Below are positions 35,600-47,280 of a DNA stretch of 64,000 nucleotides, piece after piece. The stretch is from Nicotiana tabacum (lineage: Eukaryota; Streptophyta; Magnoliopsida; Solanales; Solanaceae): the NCBI RefSeq assembly GCF_000715075.1, contig NC_134101.1:199102103-199166102 (forward strand). The letters run 5' to 3'. The number at the start of each line of letters is the position of its first letter. The stretch's first letter is position 1. Both the position numbers and the translations under genes were made by a program. The notes under the pieces were generated by a model. That model was not told the origin of the DNA, searched no databases, and saw nothing but the letters and a program-made list of their open reading frames with translations.

Positions 35600-36785
35600 A
35601 TGTTTGGGACCAGGAGACACCGACTATGTTCTACGGGAAATTCACGAGGGCACTTGTTGAAATCATTATAGTGCTGAGTCATTGGTTCACAAAATCATCA
35701 GAGCAGGATACTATTGGGAGAATATGGAAAAGAACACTAAAGAATTTGTTTGAAAGTGTTCCTCTTCTCTTGTATCTGTCCATCTTTCTGATGGTGAAGG
35801 AAGAAATTATGACAATAATTGCGATAATGGAAACGAAGCATGCGGCAAGGCCTACTAATCCAAGAACCCCAAAGGTATGCACCGATAATCCATCAGCCCA
35901 GAGAGAAACTCCACTCAATCCTATCCCCATGGTCGTTCATGAAATGGGGGATGGATATCATCAGCCCTCTACCATCGGCCCTAGGTAAAGCTAAATTCAT
36001 TTTGTTTATGACTCACTATTTCTCTAAGTGGGTTGAAGAATAGGCCTTCCAGAAAGCCAGAGAAAAAGAAGTCATAGACTTCATCTGGGACCACATTATA
36101 TGCCGATTCAGAATGCCTGCTGAGATCGTATGCGACAATGGAAAGCAATTCGTCGGCAGCAAAATGACAAAGTTTTTCGAAGACCACAAAATAAAAAGGA
36201 TCCTATCGACGTCGTATCATCCTAGTGGTAACAGAACGAATCGACAAACAAGACCGTCATCCAAAATCTGAAGAAAAGATTGAACAAAGGTAAAGGAAAA
36301 TGGATAGAAATATTTCCCGAGGTCCTTTGGGCGTATCGAACAACGTCAAAATCCAGTACGGGGGAAACACCGTTCTCTTTAGTCTACGATGCCGAAGCTT
36401 TGGTCTCGATCGAAGTCGGGGAACCTAGCTCCAGGTTTCGGTATGCAACAGAAGAGTCAAACCACGAGGCTATAAATATGAGTCTCTAATTGCTAGATGA
36501 AAGACGGGAAGCCGCCTCGTTCGAATGGCCACACAGAAAAAGCGTATCGAGAGGTATTACAACTGATGAACCAATCTTCGATACTTTAAAACCAGGGACT
36601 TAGTTCTGAGAAAGGTCACCCTCAATACTCGAGACCCAAGCGAAGGAAAACTTGGCCCGAACTGGTAGGGACCGTATCAGGTCCTCGATATTGTTAGAAA
36701 GGGATCCTACAAACTTGGCACGATGGACGATGAGCAATTACCAAACAATTGGAACGTGTCACTCCTCAAACGGTATTACTATTAA
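35600..36785 (+). pseudogene. Element B integrase (broken, with an insertion in the zinc finger)
   Basis: The HHCC finger starts near 35630 (LREIHEG, IIRAGYYWENMEKN, then EFV and a stop). About 110 bases (roughly 35760-35868) with no counterpart in element A separate it from the continuing RYAPIIHQPREKLHSILSPW at about 35873. The core continues through FMKWGMDIISPLP, a first-Asp LTHYFSKWVEE-like region where Asp is His, VCDNGKQFVG near 36130 and LWAYRTTSKSSTGETPFSLV near 36320-36380. Dead by stops and frameshifts. Confidence 0.75.
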
Positions 36786-36789
36786 GGTA

Positions 36790-38023
36790 TGATTTTCTCC
36801 ATTTTCGTTTATATTTTATACTAACAAGTTGCAAGTGTTCAATTGAATACATCGAAGGATTCTCCATTACAAAGTCCTTAGGTCTGAAAGCACGCGTTGC
36901 ACTCTTTTTCCCTTAGATCGGTTTTTGTCCCAAATGGGGGTTTTTGGCGAGGTTTTTAATGAGGCAACCATTGTTAGTGCTAACTTAGAGCAATTCAACA
37001 ATAATCGAGGCTTTATTACAATCAACCTCAAATACTGGGGGCATCACCCTCGAATGTCGGCTTTGTTATAAGGAAGATACTTCGTGTCGATAGGGTCTCG
37101 ATAGGTAAAACTTTGTAAAAGCCAAACAGTCAAATGAACCGTGCCCATGTAGATTACTCGAGCCCTAAAGGCAATTATCTACACATGTATAATCTATTGA
37201 GAAAAGTATTTTTCCTTGACAAATATTTCATGCCTTAGAGAAAATTTAACTTTACAATTTCTTACTTTTGGTTTGTTGTGAAAACAGGCTTAAGGGCCGA
37301 TCACAACCGAAGTTCAAACAACTTACCCCCTACTCGGGGACTACCGTCCAAAAAATCGATGTAATCGAACGATTAAAATTCCGAGATCATAAGACCTTAA
37401 AAAGTCAACCCTCGTTTTTACAGGCCACGACCACCCCACTCGGGGACTGACACTTCGAACAAGCTCGAAGTGTAATCGGTAAACAAGCCCAAGAGGCAAA
37501 TCCCAAGTTAAAGGCTACATCTAAACTAACACGGCTCGAAGACGTCCGAATTTCATAGAAAATAGGCCTTCTAATATCTTCACAAAACCGGTTAAAAGGG
37601 CTATCCTCGGCAAAAATGTAATGGGTTTCGATAACATCAACCCTCGAAAACCCCAAAGGGGTATCGGATTGTTCGAACTCTCGAACAACCCTATTTCATG
37701 CTAAGGCATAACATATTTTTATATGATTAACTTTTTAAGCCGAAAAGGGAAAAGAGCCATTCTCTTGTGGCCATATCGGCATAATTCAAGAGCCTAAGAG
37801 CCATTCTATTTTTTGAGTTTGAGAAGTCATCCTCACTCAACTAAAACCTAAGGGTCATCGCTCGATTATAAAGACTGCACTAGTCGAACTTCGATCGAAT
37901 TACCTAAACCTCGTACTTATGAAAGTTTTCAAGACGTGGACGAAACAAAATTTTCACAAGGCAGAAATTGAAATAAAGACAAGTCAGAGAGAAAAGAGAT
38001 CTTTTAATATTTACAAGGACTGA
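36790..38023. other. Element B spacer between integrase and antisense gene
   Basis: No tandem repeat was found here, unlike A. The region around 36900-37060 (TTTTTGGCGAGGTTTTTAATGAGGC) resembles the matching post-integrase text of A near 16570-16600. No coding capacity. Confidence 0.5.
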
Positions 38024-38882
38024 TCAGGATCGTACATAAAAATTCAAAAAAGAAAAAGCATAAGTGCCTTTTTCCTCGGGAGCTACATCCTCGCCATCGG
38101 GATCTCCTCCGCTTTCGGATCTACTCGCTCTTCCAGAATCATCATTATCAGAAGAGAGCAACGCTTTGGCTTCAGCCTCAAGCTCTTTCGCATTCTCGAT
38201 CTCGACAAGCAACGAGCATGAATCATCTCAAGAGTCTCTCTTAGAGACTGTCACTTGGCATGATCGGCAACCCAATATGCTCGAGCCTGAGCAACATCAA
38301 CAACTTCTTTTGCACGAGCTTGAGTGGCCTCAACGCCAAATCGGAAGACAGCCTCGATCGCCTCAGCATCGGCCTTAGCTATCTCAACCTAAAATTTCGC
38401 CACTGCAAGCTCGGTGTCCAACCAAGCCTGCAGTTCCTCAATTTTCTTGGCTTGTCCCAAGTTCTTCTCTTTCATGCCTTGGAGTTGGATTTCGGTTGAG
38501 GATAACTGAGATCGAGCAGCCTCTTTCTCTGAGGCAAGGCGGTCCATCTTTTACTTCCACACTACGCCTTCACTTCATCTACCTCTCCTCAGAGTTGCAC
38601 GATCGTTTCGTGCAGCTGCTGGACCTATGAGATCGAATCATTAACCATCACTCCCAAACCGTGGTCATGAGCGTCTAAGACCTTATTTACCTGCTCGGTC
38701 AATTCTCTTTGTTCTTTCTAGGCCACGGCCAGGTCAGCTCAGAGGATTTTGATTTCTTTTTCTCTTTGCTTACCGAGAAGCATAAGAGCGTTTTTCTCCT
38801 CGGTAAGCCCTTGAATTTCAGCCTCATATCGGCTAAACTCTCTTCAAGACTTAAAGAAACCCTCATGATAAAGTACCGAGGC

Positions 38883-38967
38883 CTACACAAATAGAAGGGA
38901 GAGATTAGGCAAGGAGAGAAAAAAACAAGTATGAAGACCGGCGTTAACAAAGAAAGTTAGGGCTTAC
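38883..38967 (-). other. Element B antisense gene, intron III (predicted)
   Basis: AATCGG|GTAAGC at 38967 and TATTTGTGTAG ending at 38883; 85 bp, phase 0 after Ala-Leu-Asn-Arg. Strong consensus at both ends. Confidence 0.75.
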
Positions 38968-39838
38968 CCGATTCAAAGCTTGATGGGCCTCATTGAAGAG
39001 ACATGGTGCTCCCACCTCATCCATTAGAGTTTGATATTCCTCGGTGATCAGACCTTGAAGGTAATTGGCCACCCCTATGGGGGCGGTAAAGACTCGTGCA
39101 TCCTCCGGGACCATAATAATGATAGTCTGTTTGCACTCGGGATCAACACTGGGGGCTGAAAATTGGCTAGTCATTCTGAAACTCGAGGAAGATTCGACCA
39201 AGCTCCTCCTCAGTACATCTAAGTCATTCAAGCCAGCGTCGACCCCGGCAAAACAACTTCGGAAAAGGTCCTCCCTCCAAGGGCGCCTTCTACCTGAGGC
39301 TCCTTCATGGCTTGAGCCTCTCGAACTTCCCCTTCTGAGAATGAAGGAAGCAGCGGGGAGTCCCCAACTTCTATTGCCCCAAGTGAATCACTTGGGGCAT
39401 TCTCTTCATTTCTAAGGGCATCGGAGTCGGGCCTTTCGGACATACCCGGCGACTACTCATCTCGGCGGGAGGCATCTTCGGTCTCCAACAACTTGGGGAC
39501 TTTGCTCGGGTCCTCTTCCAAGACCCCCTCAGTTCGAGGCTGAATTTCTCCAATCCTAACCGACTTAGAGGCCTTTGGGGCCTCAGTGTTCCTCTTCACC
39601 CGGGCCACCAGCTCGGAGCCGTCATTTCTATTTTCTTCTTTTTTCTCTCCGAGCCGCTGAACTACCGCAGGCAGGATGGTGGTGTCTTTCTTCGTCTTAC
39701 GAGCCTTACTTTCCTTGGGTTGTGGATCCTCGAAGATCAAGACCCTTTTTCTCTTTTTGTCCTTCGCCCGTTTCGGGGCTGGGGGCGAAACCTCTTCCTC
39801 CCCGGATGGGGACCTCATTACAACATCTTTCCCGAGGC

Positions 39839-39915
39839 CTGTATGAAGGGAAATCAAGTGAGTATGAAAAGAAACATTTTAGAAAAAAGCATCAAATATG
39901 TGAAAAGAAGCTTAC
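39839..39915 (-). other. Element B antisense gene, intron II (predicted)
   Basis: CATG|GTAAGC at 39915 and CCCTTCATACAG ending at 39839; 77 bp, phase 1. Joins AKNH-G to LGKDVVMRSP. Confidence 0.75.
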
Positions 39916-40023
39916 CATGATTTTTGGCCTCTCATCGGCCCCTTGCCAAATCATGCCATGAGCGCTCAACACACGAAGATGTCGAAGCCAGATTCCGAAC
40001 CCAGCTCTAGAGGTTAGGAATTG

Positions 40024-40135
40024 CACTGGGCATTAAGAGACCGCTACATCATAGAAATGGATGTAGATGAGAAGAAGAAAGGAAACAAAATAATAAATGG
40101 AAGCTATAAGTAGGATTGTACTTGCGCTTCATATT
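40024..40135 (-). other. Element B antisense gene, intron I (predicted, both sites damaged)
   Basis: Same phase-1 position after Trp-Asn-Met-Lys as in A, C and D. The 5' site reads GC (GAAGC|GCAAGTAC) instead of GT. The acceptor aligned with that of C reads CCCAGTG rather than ending in AG; a TGTAG at 40044 is an alternative but shifts frame. Confidence 0.5.
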
Positions 40136-41163
40136 CCATTTCTTGGGAAATGGCATCTTCTTGGCCAGGATTAGGTCAGAAGTCTTCACTCGAATGAACC
40201 GGCACATCCATCCTCGATCATTGTCCTCATCTATGCTCGATAAAAATACCTTGGTAGCCCGACGCTGAAGTCTTATTAACCTGCCACGATAGACGAGGGC
40301 TGTATAACCTGATGAGATGGTCGGGGGTAAAAGACATCCCCTCGACTTTGCTCACAAAGAATCAGAGCAAAATAACAATCGGCCAAAAAGAGGGATGGAT
40401 TTGACCTATGGTTATTTGATATTGACGGAAAAAATCGACGATGTCGGGATCGAGAGGGCCCATCGTGAAAGGGTAAGTGTAAACACTTAGAAATCCTTCC
40501 ACATGGGTAGTGATGTCTTCTTCGGGGGCCGAAATCACCACCTCTTTGCCTCCCCTGCAGTCTTTCTTTACCTGCTTAAGGAAACTCTCAGTTATCGAGC
40601 ATATATATCTCGACATTGGCTCGCACTGACCAGGAACCGATGAAGTTTTCTCGACCTTGAAGTTAGAAGTAAGTTCACAACCCTCGGGAACGCACTCCTC
40701 AGGGCGCGGCTCCACCGTGTTTTACTGCCGCCCGACTGCGATGAAGAGGCATTTCCCTTTTGAGGAACAATTTTTGATGTTTTTGCCATTTTTGTATAAG
40801 TTTAAAGAGAGAAGGAGATGATAGGACTTGGTCTTTGAAAGGGGATTAGCAACAAACCCTGGAGATTTTGAAGAAAGGAAGAGCTTAAGAGATGTGAAAG
40901 CTTAAGAGATTAGAAGAAAATGAAAGTAAAGATTGAATCAATGAGAGAGGGAGCCTATTTAAAGGATTCACAGCGACGGTTCAAAGGCACTGATGGCCAA
41001 CCACCAACTGATGCTCATTAATGACTTGGGGAACTGTACTGACGGGACATTTCAATTACTTCCGTCGCTTACGACACAAGAATGACGTCATGATAGGTCG
41101 AGGTACAAAGTCGAAAGCTCGATTCGTTTCTTCTCATTACATTCCAAAAACGAGGGGACTATT

Positions 41164-41801
41164 TGTATACGGTTAAAACCGGGCCTACCCGATTTTACTC
41201 TTTGATTGAGACCGGGGAGTTGCATAAAAGGTCGGCCTCGTAGTGGATCAGACCAGAGCACGAAGACAAGGTACCGAGTTCGAGAATCGAGGTGCCTGTC
41301 CCGATCGAGGCCAGTAGCGATCGAGACCAAATAGGGCAGACTTCGAGCAAAGCGCAATAATAGAATAGCGAGATATCCGTGACCGGTCGAAGATCATGGC
41401 GGAAATCCCAGAATAGATCAAATCAAGGGCGGTTGTTTAGGCTAATCATGGGATTTACTTTCGTAATTAGAATTGTATCATAGGTAGGATTCCTCTACTA
41501 TATAAAGAGGATTCTAATCATTTTATAGACATCTTACACTCTGAGATATCAAAGAAATATAACGCCTTTTCTTTAGTTCATTATCTTGTTCATCAGCTTG
41601 TTATATTTTAACTGTTCTTGCACCAATCAGTTCGAGGGTATTCGAGCTTGAAGGCTGAATTCCGTTCAAACAATGGTTTGCTTTATCTTATTGTTAATTT
41701 CTGTTACTAATTTTTACATTTATCAATTGGTATTAGGTAAAATCACGTGTCCTTAAAACCATATTATAAGTTTAATTGTTATCAAATTTTAAAGATAAAC
41801 A
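41164..41801 (+). repeat. Element B 3' LTR
   Basis: Starts TGTATACGGTTAAAACCGGG after the purine-rich AACGAGGGGACTATT and ends AAACA. Close match to 30389-31021. Confidence 0.9.
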
Positions 41802-42666
41802 ATAGTAAAGGAAATGGTGACACTTTAAAGATGAATAGTTTCACATAATTTTAGACGATAGGAGCGTAAATGCAATAATTTTGAGAAGGAACTTGCTAGA
41901 AAATTGCTACTGGTCAGGTCCACTCATAAAGAATGCTAATTAGCCCATTAAACTATTAGTGTCCTCCTCCTAAAACCTTTGTGCTGGCCTATATAAATAC
42001 CAATGTGAGTGTTGCAAAGAACACCCACAATGAATGTTGAACTATGAATGGCCACAATAAAACTATGAATAACGTTTATCATCATAAAAAGAATGGCCAG
42101 AGTTTTACGCAGTGAAAAATTCAATCTTAGTAGGCAGTGGAAAAAGGGAGTTCATCCGCTCCCGATGACAGGTGACACAAGTCGTGATTGCTGCAAATCC
42201 GCTTCCGCTAAGGAGAAACCCGCGGAAGTTTCCTGACTAGTATTTACTGGCTAAATACTTCAGGACTAGTCAGAGTTATAAAATCACTTTTGCAGATTGC
42301 ACCATCAGTGCCATCTACACCAAATAAGCTGGCTATAATATGTACTTAATCCTCTCCTGATGTATTATGTTAAGTAGGCCTAGTTTAGTGGAATATATTT
42401 GTAAAGTTAGTTAAGAAATAGGACGAGAATAAAATCACAATTGGAGGGTGCAAAGTACAATAGAACAGAAGAAATCATTGATGGAATAGAAGAATTACAA
42501 TGTTGAACATAGTTCACAATATATCACTGGTGATTCAATGAATCCTAGAGCTCTTGATCAGGGAATTTTCCACTAGCCAAGATCTACATCAATCATCCAA
42601 TTAAGACTAGAATGAAACATTCTTTCCTCTAATTAACAGAGAATAGTTTTCAATTCTCAAAGTAAA
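41802..42666. other. Spacer between element B and the VAPYRIN-type gene
   Basis: Contains a lone TATA-like CTATATAAATACC near 41991-42003 with no ORF after it, and otherwise nothing recognised. The 3' untranslated region of the minus-strand gene must lie in the upper part of this interval; no clear AATAAA signal was identified. Confidence 0.5.
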
Positions 42667-44277
42667 TCACACCACAGACAATGTTACAGTTCTATCAAAG
42701 CTACTCCGACTAACTCTTGCGTTATTACTAGCTTTTTTCTTGATTTTACGAATATCCATTTCTCTAGCAGCCACTTTCCTAAGCGGTTTATGTGCTGCCA
42801 GTGATTCCACCTTAGTTCCTTCTCTTTCTGCCCCACCTTGGATGAGTATCCTGGTGAGGCCAGAGTAATGCAACGACTCAGCAATCTGCAATGCAGTGAC
42901 TCCCTTGCTAGTCCTTGCTTCAACATCCGCGCCTTTCTTTACAAGCATCTCGGCCACGTCAACATGGCCTGACTCAACCGCGCAGTGCAAGGCGGTGTAA
43001 CCCTCTCCATCCTTTCCATCCATTTCAATTCCCATGTCTATCAAAGACCGAACCACGTCTATCTTCCCCTTGAAGGACGCCCGGTGCAATGCAGTCCATC
43101 CGTGTTGGTCACGGCCGTTGATGCTCGCCCCATTCCCGATCAACCTCTGGATGGTTCTTACATCTCCTTTTCGGGCTGCTACACATAGGCTGTCCCCTAA
43201 ACGAAGGGCGTCAAAGAGCCTATTATAGCCATGTTCAGCGGTAACATCATACGCAGTCTTCCCGTACTTGTTACGGATGTTCTTCTCGGCTCCCTTGTGA
43301 AGTAAAAGCCGAACAATATGTTCGTCTCCGGATGCTGCAGCAATATGCAAAGGGGTATCACCATCGCCAGCATTTTGGATATCGGCTCTGGCACCGTTCA
43401 CCAACAAAAGGCGAGCACAATCACGCCTTCGTTCTTGAACAGCAAGGTGCAAAGCTGTATTCCCATCTTTTGTGAGGGAATTCAAATTTGCCCCTTTTAC
43501 AATGAGAAGTTTTAGCACTTCCAAATGACCATTTCCTGCAGCTAGATGTATAGGTCCCCAAGCTGACAACTCTGTTCGCTCTGAACTTGCTCTGTTTGCT
43601 AACAAAAGCTCAACAATTAAGGCGTCGCCAGAAGCCGATGCAGCCTCAAGTGGGCTTGAACCAGACCGGCTATGAGCTTCTATATTAGACTGGAATTCGA
43701 GGAGCAACTGTACAAGATCAGGCCGTCCTTGGGCAATGGCTAAGTGAAGCAATGTCTGACCTTCATGATCAACCGAATCGGCGGGCTTCCATTTCGGGTC
43801 ACTCCTCTCCAGTACTTCTCTGATTTCTTCCATATAACCTTTCCTCACAAGATAACAGAGTACAGAAGAACCAACAAACATAACCTTGATAGCACTATCA
43901 ATGAATACATGCTTCTTCTTGGTGGTGAACCAATCAATTGGAACAGAGTCCAACGTGGAACTAGAGCCTTTCACAGCCGCCCCAGGAGCCACGACACTAT
44001 GCAAAAGAAACGAGTCATCGCAACGAGGAATTGACTCTGGAAGGTTTGTATTAGGAGGAAGAAGGTAAATGATCTCCAATTTGACAGCGGTTATCGGAGA
44101 TATAATACCAGATTGTGGACGGACTGTGTAACGAGTCTTGTTCAGCGGCTGCAGCCTGAAAGCCACGGGCATGGTGTACATAACATTGCGTAGAGTTAAC
44201 TCGCCCGAGCACTTCTGCCCTGGTTCAATTCTTATTGTCACCATGTTCGATGACTCTAAGCTTATGAGTCTATCCAT
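42667..44277 (-). CDS. VPY: VAPYRIN-type protein: MSP domain plus ankyrin repeats
   Basis: Intact intronless gene of 536 codons. Residues 1 to about 115 form an MSP/VAP-like domain ([45 protein letters not shown]). From about 135 to 485 there are 10-11 ankyrin units with clear TALH/TPLH cores ([73 protein letters not shown]). A basic tail of about 50 residues follows ([13 protein letters not shown]). This order and length match VAPYRIN of petunia and legumes, known to be needed for intracellular accommodation of arbuscular mycorrhizal fungi and, in legumes, rhizobia, acting in the cytosol and on endomembrane compartments. MDRLISLE at the ATG is the family start. No stop or frameshift is seen. 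Whether it is VPY itself or a VPY-like paralogue cannot be settled here. It is the only convincing host gene in the window. Confidence 0.87.
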   Translation of the reverse strand: MDRLISLESSNMVTIRIEPGQKCSGELTLRNVMYTMPVAFRLQPLNKTRYTVRPQSGIISPITAVKLEIIYLLPPNTNLPESIPRCDDSFLLHSVVAPGAAVKGSSSTLDSVPIDWFTTKKKHVFIDSAIKVMFVGSSVLCYLVRKGYMEEIREVLERSDPKWKPADSVDHEGQTLLHLAIAQGRPDLVQLLLEFQSNIEAHSRSGSSPLEAASASGDALIVELLLANRASSERTELSAWGPIHLAAGNGHLEVLKLLIVKGANLNSLTKDGNTALHLAVQERRRDCARLLLVNGARADIQNAGDGDTPLHIAAASGDEHIVRLLLHKGAEKNIRNKYGKTAYDVTAEHGYNRLFDALRLGDSLCVAARKGDVRTIQRLIGNGASINGRDQHGWTALHRASFKGKIDVVRSLIDMGIEMDGKDGEGYTALHCAVESGHVDVAEMLVKKGADVEARTSKGVTALQIAESLHYSGLTRILIQGGAEREGTKVESLAAHKPLRKVAAREMDIRKIKKKASNNARVSRSSFDRTVTLSVV

Positions 44278-44370
44278 TTTTTATGATGACTTTCACTTTC
44301 TGAAAACTTAATTCCTTAATGCCACTAATGAAAGGAGAAAAGGGATTGGTGGAAGAGTGAAGAGTTCAAA

Positions 44371-44380
44371 TAAATATAAG
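44371..44380 (-). promoter_or_regulatory. TATA-like box upstream of the VAPYRIN-type gene
   Basis: Minus strand reads CTTATATTTA about 95 bases upstream of the ATG, a plausible core promoter giving a 5' leader of about 60-70 bases. Inference from position and composition only. Confidence 0.35.
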
Positions 44381-44399
44381 AGGATGAAAACAGAAGCCG

Positions 44400-45530
44400 G
44401 CTCGAACGAGGTTATGCCATTTGGTGGTGTAAAATCCAATGAATGACTTGTTCTATTCGGTATCTGACGCAGTAAGACAGTTGTGGTTAAGAAGATAAAT
44501 TAAAGGAACATTCGTTTAACGGAGATTAAGGCAAGGAATACAAGGGAAGAATTATTCATTCGGGAAATCGGATAGAAGATAAAAGTTGTGAAGTAAATTT
44601 TTACTTGCATAAAAAGTGAGACTGACAACGTGAATAATATAATAAATCACCTACTGCGACATTTTAACATACACTAACATTAAGAAATAAGTCAGTCAGT
44701 GCATAGACTCTCCATTCCTCCTCTGCCAATTTACGTGTTATTATTTTTTAGGTATGAATTCTTGATAAGGTATATTCCTTATATATTCTCTCATAATCCT
44801 TTACTACCCCTCTATTCAATTCAAATAACACACTTTTCTTATTAAATGCTCCCTAGGATTTGTCTATGTCCTTGTTTCTTTAGTTATGTACATAGTAATA
44901 TAAAGACCGTAAATAAAGAATACAAAGTTTAACGTGAAAAATATCAACCAGCTTAAAATATGCAAAACCCACGATCTACCTGTAGGATTTAACTCAAACT
45001 CCACTAAAACAAAATGAGCGGAAAAGAACGTTCAGATTACAACTCTTGCAATCTAAGATCCAAAATCAACCAAAAATAATACCACGATTGCTACACAATC
45101 TCAGCTGACTCTGACTTGAGAAATTAGAGTTCACAAGAACTACAACTTTTCCAAAGTATTAAGTAATCAAAGAGTACAACTCGATGATCTAATACAATGA
45201 ACTAAGACTCAACTAATTTGAAACCAGACAATTTGTTAGAACCAACTCCTCAAGTATTGCACTTCACATACCCAACAATGATGACAGTTGAACACTTCAA
45301 GAATAAAGCTGCGTGAATTGTGTACTTTTGCCAGAATGCTACACTCAATCTGCATGAAAGGAATATTCTTGTAAGACAAGGGAAGAATATATATTCACGC
45401 ATTAGTCAAACCCCAAATCAGATAACCAAAGATTTTGGAGTACTAATTATGGAAGGACTCTCAAACACCTGAAAATATTTTTCATAAAACCACCGCTGCC
45501 AAAACTAAGTCCACATCCCAAAACTCTCAA
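44400..45530. other. Upstream region of the VAPYRIN-type gene; upper part may be repeat DNA
   Basis: No ORF of note. Two matches to the PHR/P1BS consensus GNATATNC are present: GTATATTC at 44770-44777 and GAATATTC at 45361-45368. From about 44860 the text (AACGTGAAAAATATCAACC, CCCACGATCTACC) has the look of a dispersed repeat, but no partner was found. Confidence 0.4.
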
Positions 45531-47280
45531 AATGAGAAGAACAACTCAAACCCTCGATTTTAAATCTATGTCTGGTCTTTTCACTCCTGCGGGATCACCA
45601 GCCACACCTGCAGCTACTTCTGCAGAAGAAAGCCCGCTTCAGCGGAAATCACTTAAACACCCGACCAAGCGCACCCCAGCCCAAAATTCGCACCTGCGAG
45701 ACTGCCTCTGCGGTCCAGGCTTTGCTCCAGTGCGACTGCACCTGCGGTTCCAATCCGCTTCTGCGACTCCAGCCCCCTCCTAAAAAAATCCGCATCTGCG
45801 GGGACCTCGTTGCATCTACGGGCTTGCAGATGCGGAAAATCCCTCGCACCTGCGACCACTAACCAACACACACAAGACCGCACCTGCGACCCAATGGCCG
45901 CTTCTGCGGCCCATTTCTCGCAGGTGCCACACCAACTCTTCCACAAATCAAAAATTCAATCCATTTTCCATCCGAACATCGATTAGGTAATGATTCTACA
46001 CTTAATTTTGGTTATATCCCACTAATCTATCATTAATTCCCTCTTTTAATTTCGTATTTGGGTTGAAAATTTGGGGAAAATGGGAAGAAGTTCTTCAACT
46101 AAGATTTTGGGTTTTGATTGGGATTTTGACATCGGATTTGGATAATTTTGGTACGTGTAAACTCGTGAGTGAATGGTGTTCATATTTTGTGACTTTTACC
46201 CGTTTTCGAGACGTGGGCCCATAGAGGCTTTTTGGGGCGATTTTCTAATTTCTTGCTTAAGCCTTGATTTCATTAATTAGATTAGTTTCTTATAGTTATA
46301 TTTATGATATGTAATTACTTTTGGCTAGATTTGGGTCTTTCGGAGTCAGATATTCATGGAAAAGGCATTGTTATCGATTGATTGCGCTTGGTTCGAAGTA
46401 TGTGGCTTTTCTAACCTTGTGTGGGGGAACTCCCCTTAGGATTTGGTATTGATTGATAAGTGAGTGTCATGTACGCGAGGTAACGAGTGCATACATGATC
46501 TATTCGTTGTAAAATCCATTTTTTACTGAGTAATAACCTATTTCTTTGTATTCGAGTTATACCAGCATGTATAGTTATCCTATTTAGCCTAGAATAACAT
46601 ATCTATGTGCCTTAAATACTTATCTGAATTCTATGCATCATGCTTAACTAATTTCCCATTTTTCCTTGACTTGTACTTAGCCTAAACTGTAGGATCTATT
46701 GCTGTAATTATTTCTTTCATTGTTTGAGCTACGTATTTATTTTAGGACTACAGAACGGTATTCCGGGAGATCACCCTGCATATTTACTTTGGGACTACGG
46801 GACGGTATTCCAGGAGATCCCCCTACACATTTACTTTGGGACTACAGGACGGTATCTTGGGGGATCCCCCTATACATTTACTTTTGGGACTATGAGACGA
46901 TATCTCAGGAGATCTCCTGTTGTTATTCCAGTGTATTGTATTGTTATTCTCCTATGAATTTCCTTCTTGTTAAATTTTAGTTTTTATTATACTACGATAT
47001 TTCGTTCTGTCTTATTTAATATATATATACCAGAAGGGTTGTTGACCTTACCTCGTCACTACTCGACCGAGGTTAGGCTTGACATTTACTGGGTACCGTT
47101 GTGGTGTAGTCATGCTACTCTTCTGCATATGTTTTTGTGTGCAGATCTAGGTACCTCCTACCAGCCTCGCTTTTAGTTGCATAGATACTGCTGCTCCAGA
47201 GACTTCAAGGTACATCTGCCGCATCCGCAGACCTCGAAGTCCCCCTCTATCGCTTTTGTGTTGCTACTCCAGTTACTGTT
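45530..47280 (+). repeat. Element T left LTR remnant
   Basis: Contains the CpG-rich patch at 45600-45930 (words such as GCACCTGCGAC), then typical Tekay LTR text (GAGACGTGGGCCCATAGAGG near 46210). It ends near TGTGCAGATCTAGGTACC (47140), which matches TTGTGCAGATCCAGGTATTG near 59890 in the right LTR. The LTR start (TGTAAC) is missing. Confidence 0.6.
46745..46935. repeat. 47-bp tandem repeat, 4 copies, within the LTR
   Basis: Unit starts at 46745, 46792, 46839 and 46887; each reads GGACTAC...ACGGTAT followed by GGAGATC(A/C)CCCT or a variant. Confidence 0.85.

Larger units (their letters stand above)
38024..40789 (-). pseudogene. Element B antisense multi-exon gene (PF04195-like, coiled coil)
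   Basis: Start ATG at 40789 (MAKTSKIVPQKGNASSSQSG). Exon 1 in two frames carries the domain shared with A and C (VEGFLSVYTYPFTMGPLD; FFRQYQITIGQIHPSFWPIV) and ends FPKKWNMK near 40140. Exon 2 reads SAIPNL-stop-SWVRNL and ends AKNHG, with two stops. Exon 3 (38968-39838) reads GLGKDVVMRSPSGEEEVSPP, a basic stretch KRAKDKKRKRVLIFEDPQPK and an acidic segment, ending in FNEAHQALNR. Exons below 38883 are heptad-rich, with stops. Introns: II 39839-39915, III 38883-38967, and a damaged I near 40024-40135. Likely a nuclear coiled-coil protein; function unknown. Confidence 0.75.
30389..41801 (+). mobile_element. Element B: Tat/Retand-type Ty3/gypsy retrotransposon
   Basis: LTRs 30389-31021 and 41164-41801 bound an 11.4-kb element with near-perfect flanks (ataat at 30384-30388, atagt at 41802-41806). 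Order: LTR, PBS, gag, protease, RT-RNase H, second RNase H, integrase, spacer, minus-strand gene, LTR. Many stops make it non-autonomous. It is the most complete of the four Tat elements and lies just downstream (3') of the VAPYRIN-type gene. Confidence 0.9.

Noticed and set aside
41990..42060. TATA-like CTATATAAATACC followed by ATGAATG, possible small gene
   Set aside because: No ORF beyond a few codons follows; could be a decayed promoter but nothing supports it.
43034..43228. Interruption of the ankyrin gene suggested by alternative frames
   Set aside because: The main frame runs uninterrupted for 536 codons with regular ankyrin spacing.
42985..44068. Plus-strand ORFs of 60-96 codons opposite the VAPYRIN-type gene
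   Set aside because: Antisense shadows of a high-confidence coding region.
45532..45946. Overlapping ORFs on both strands in a GC-rich patch
   Set aside because: Same low-stop CpG-rich LTR module as elsewhere; no domain.
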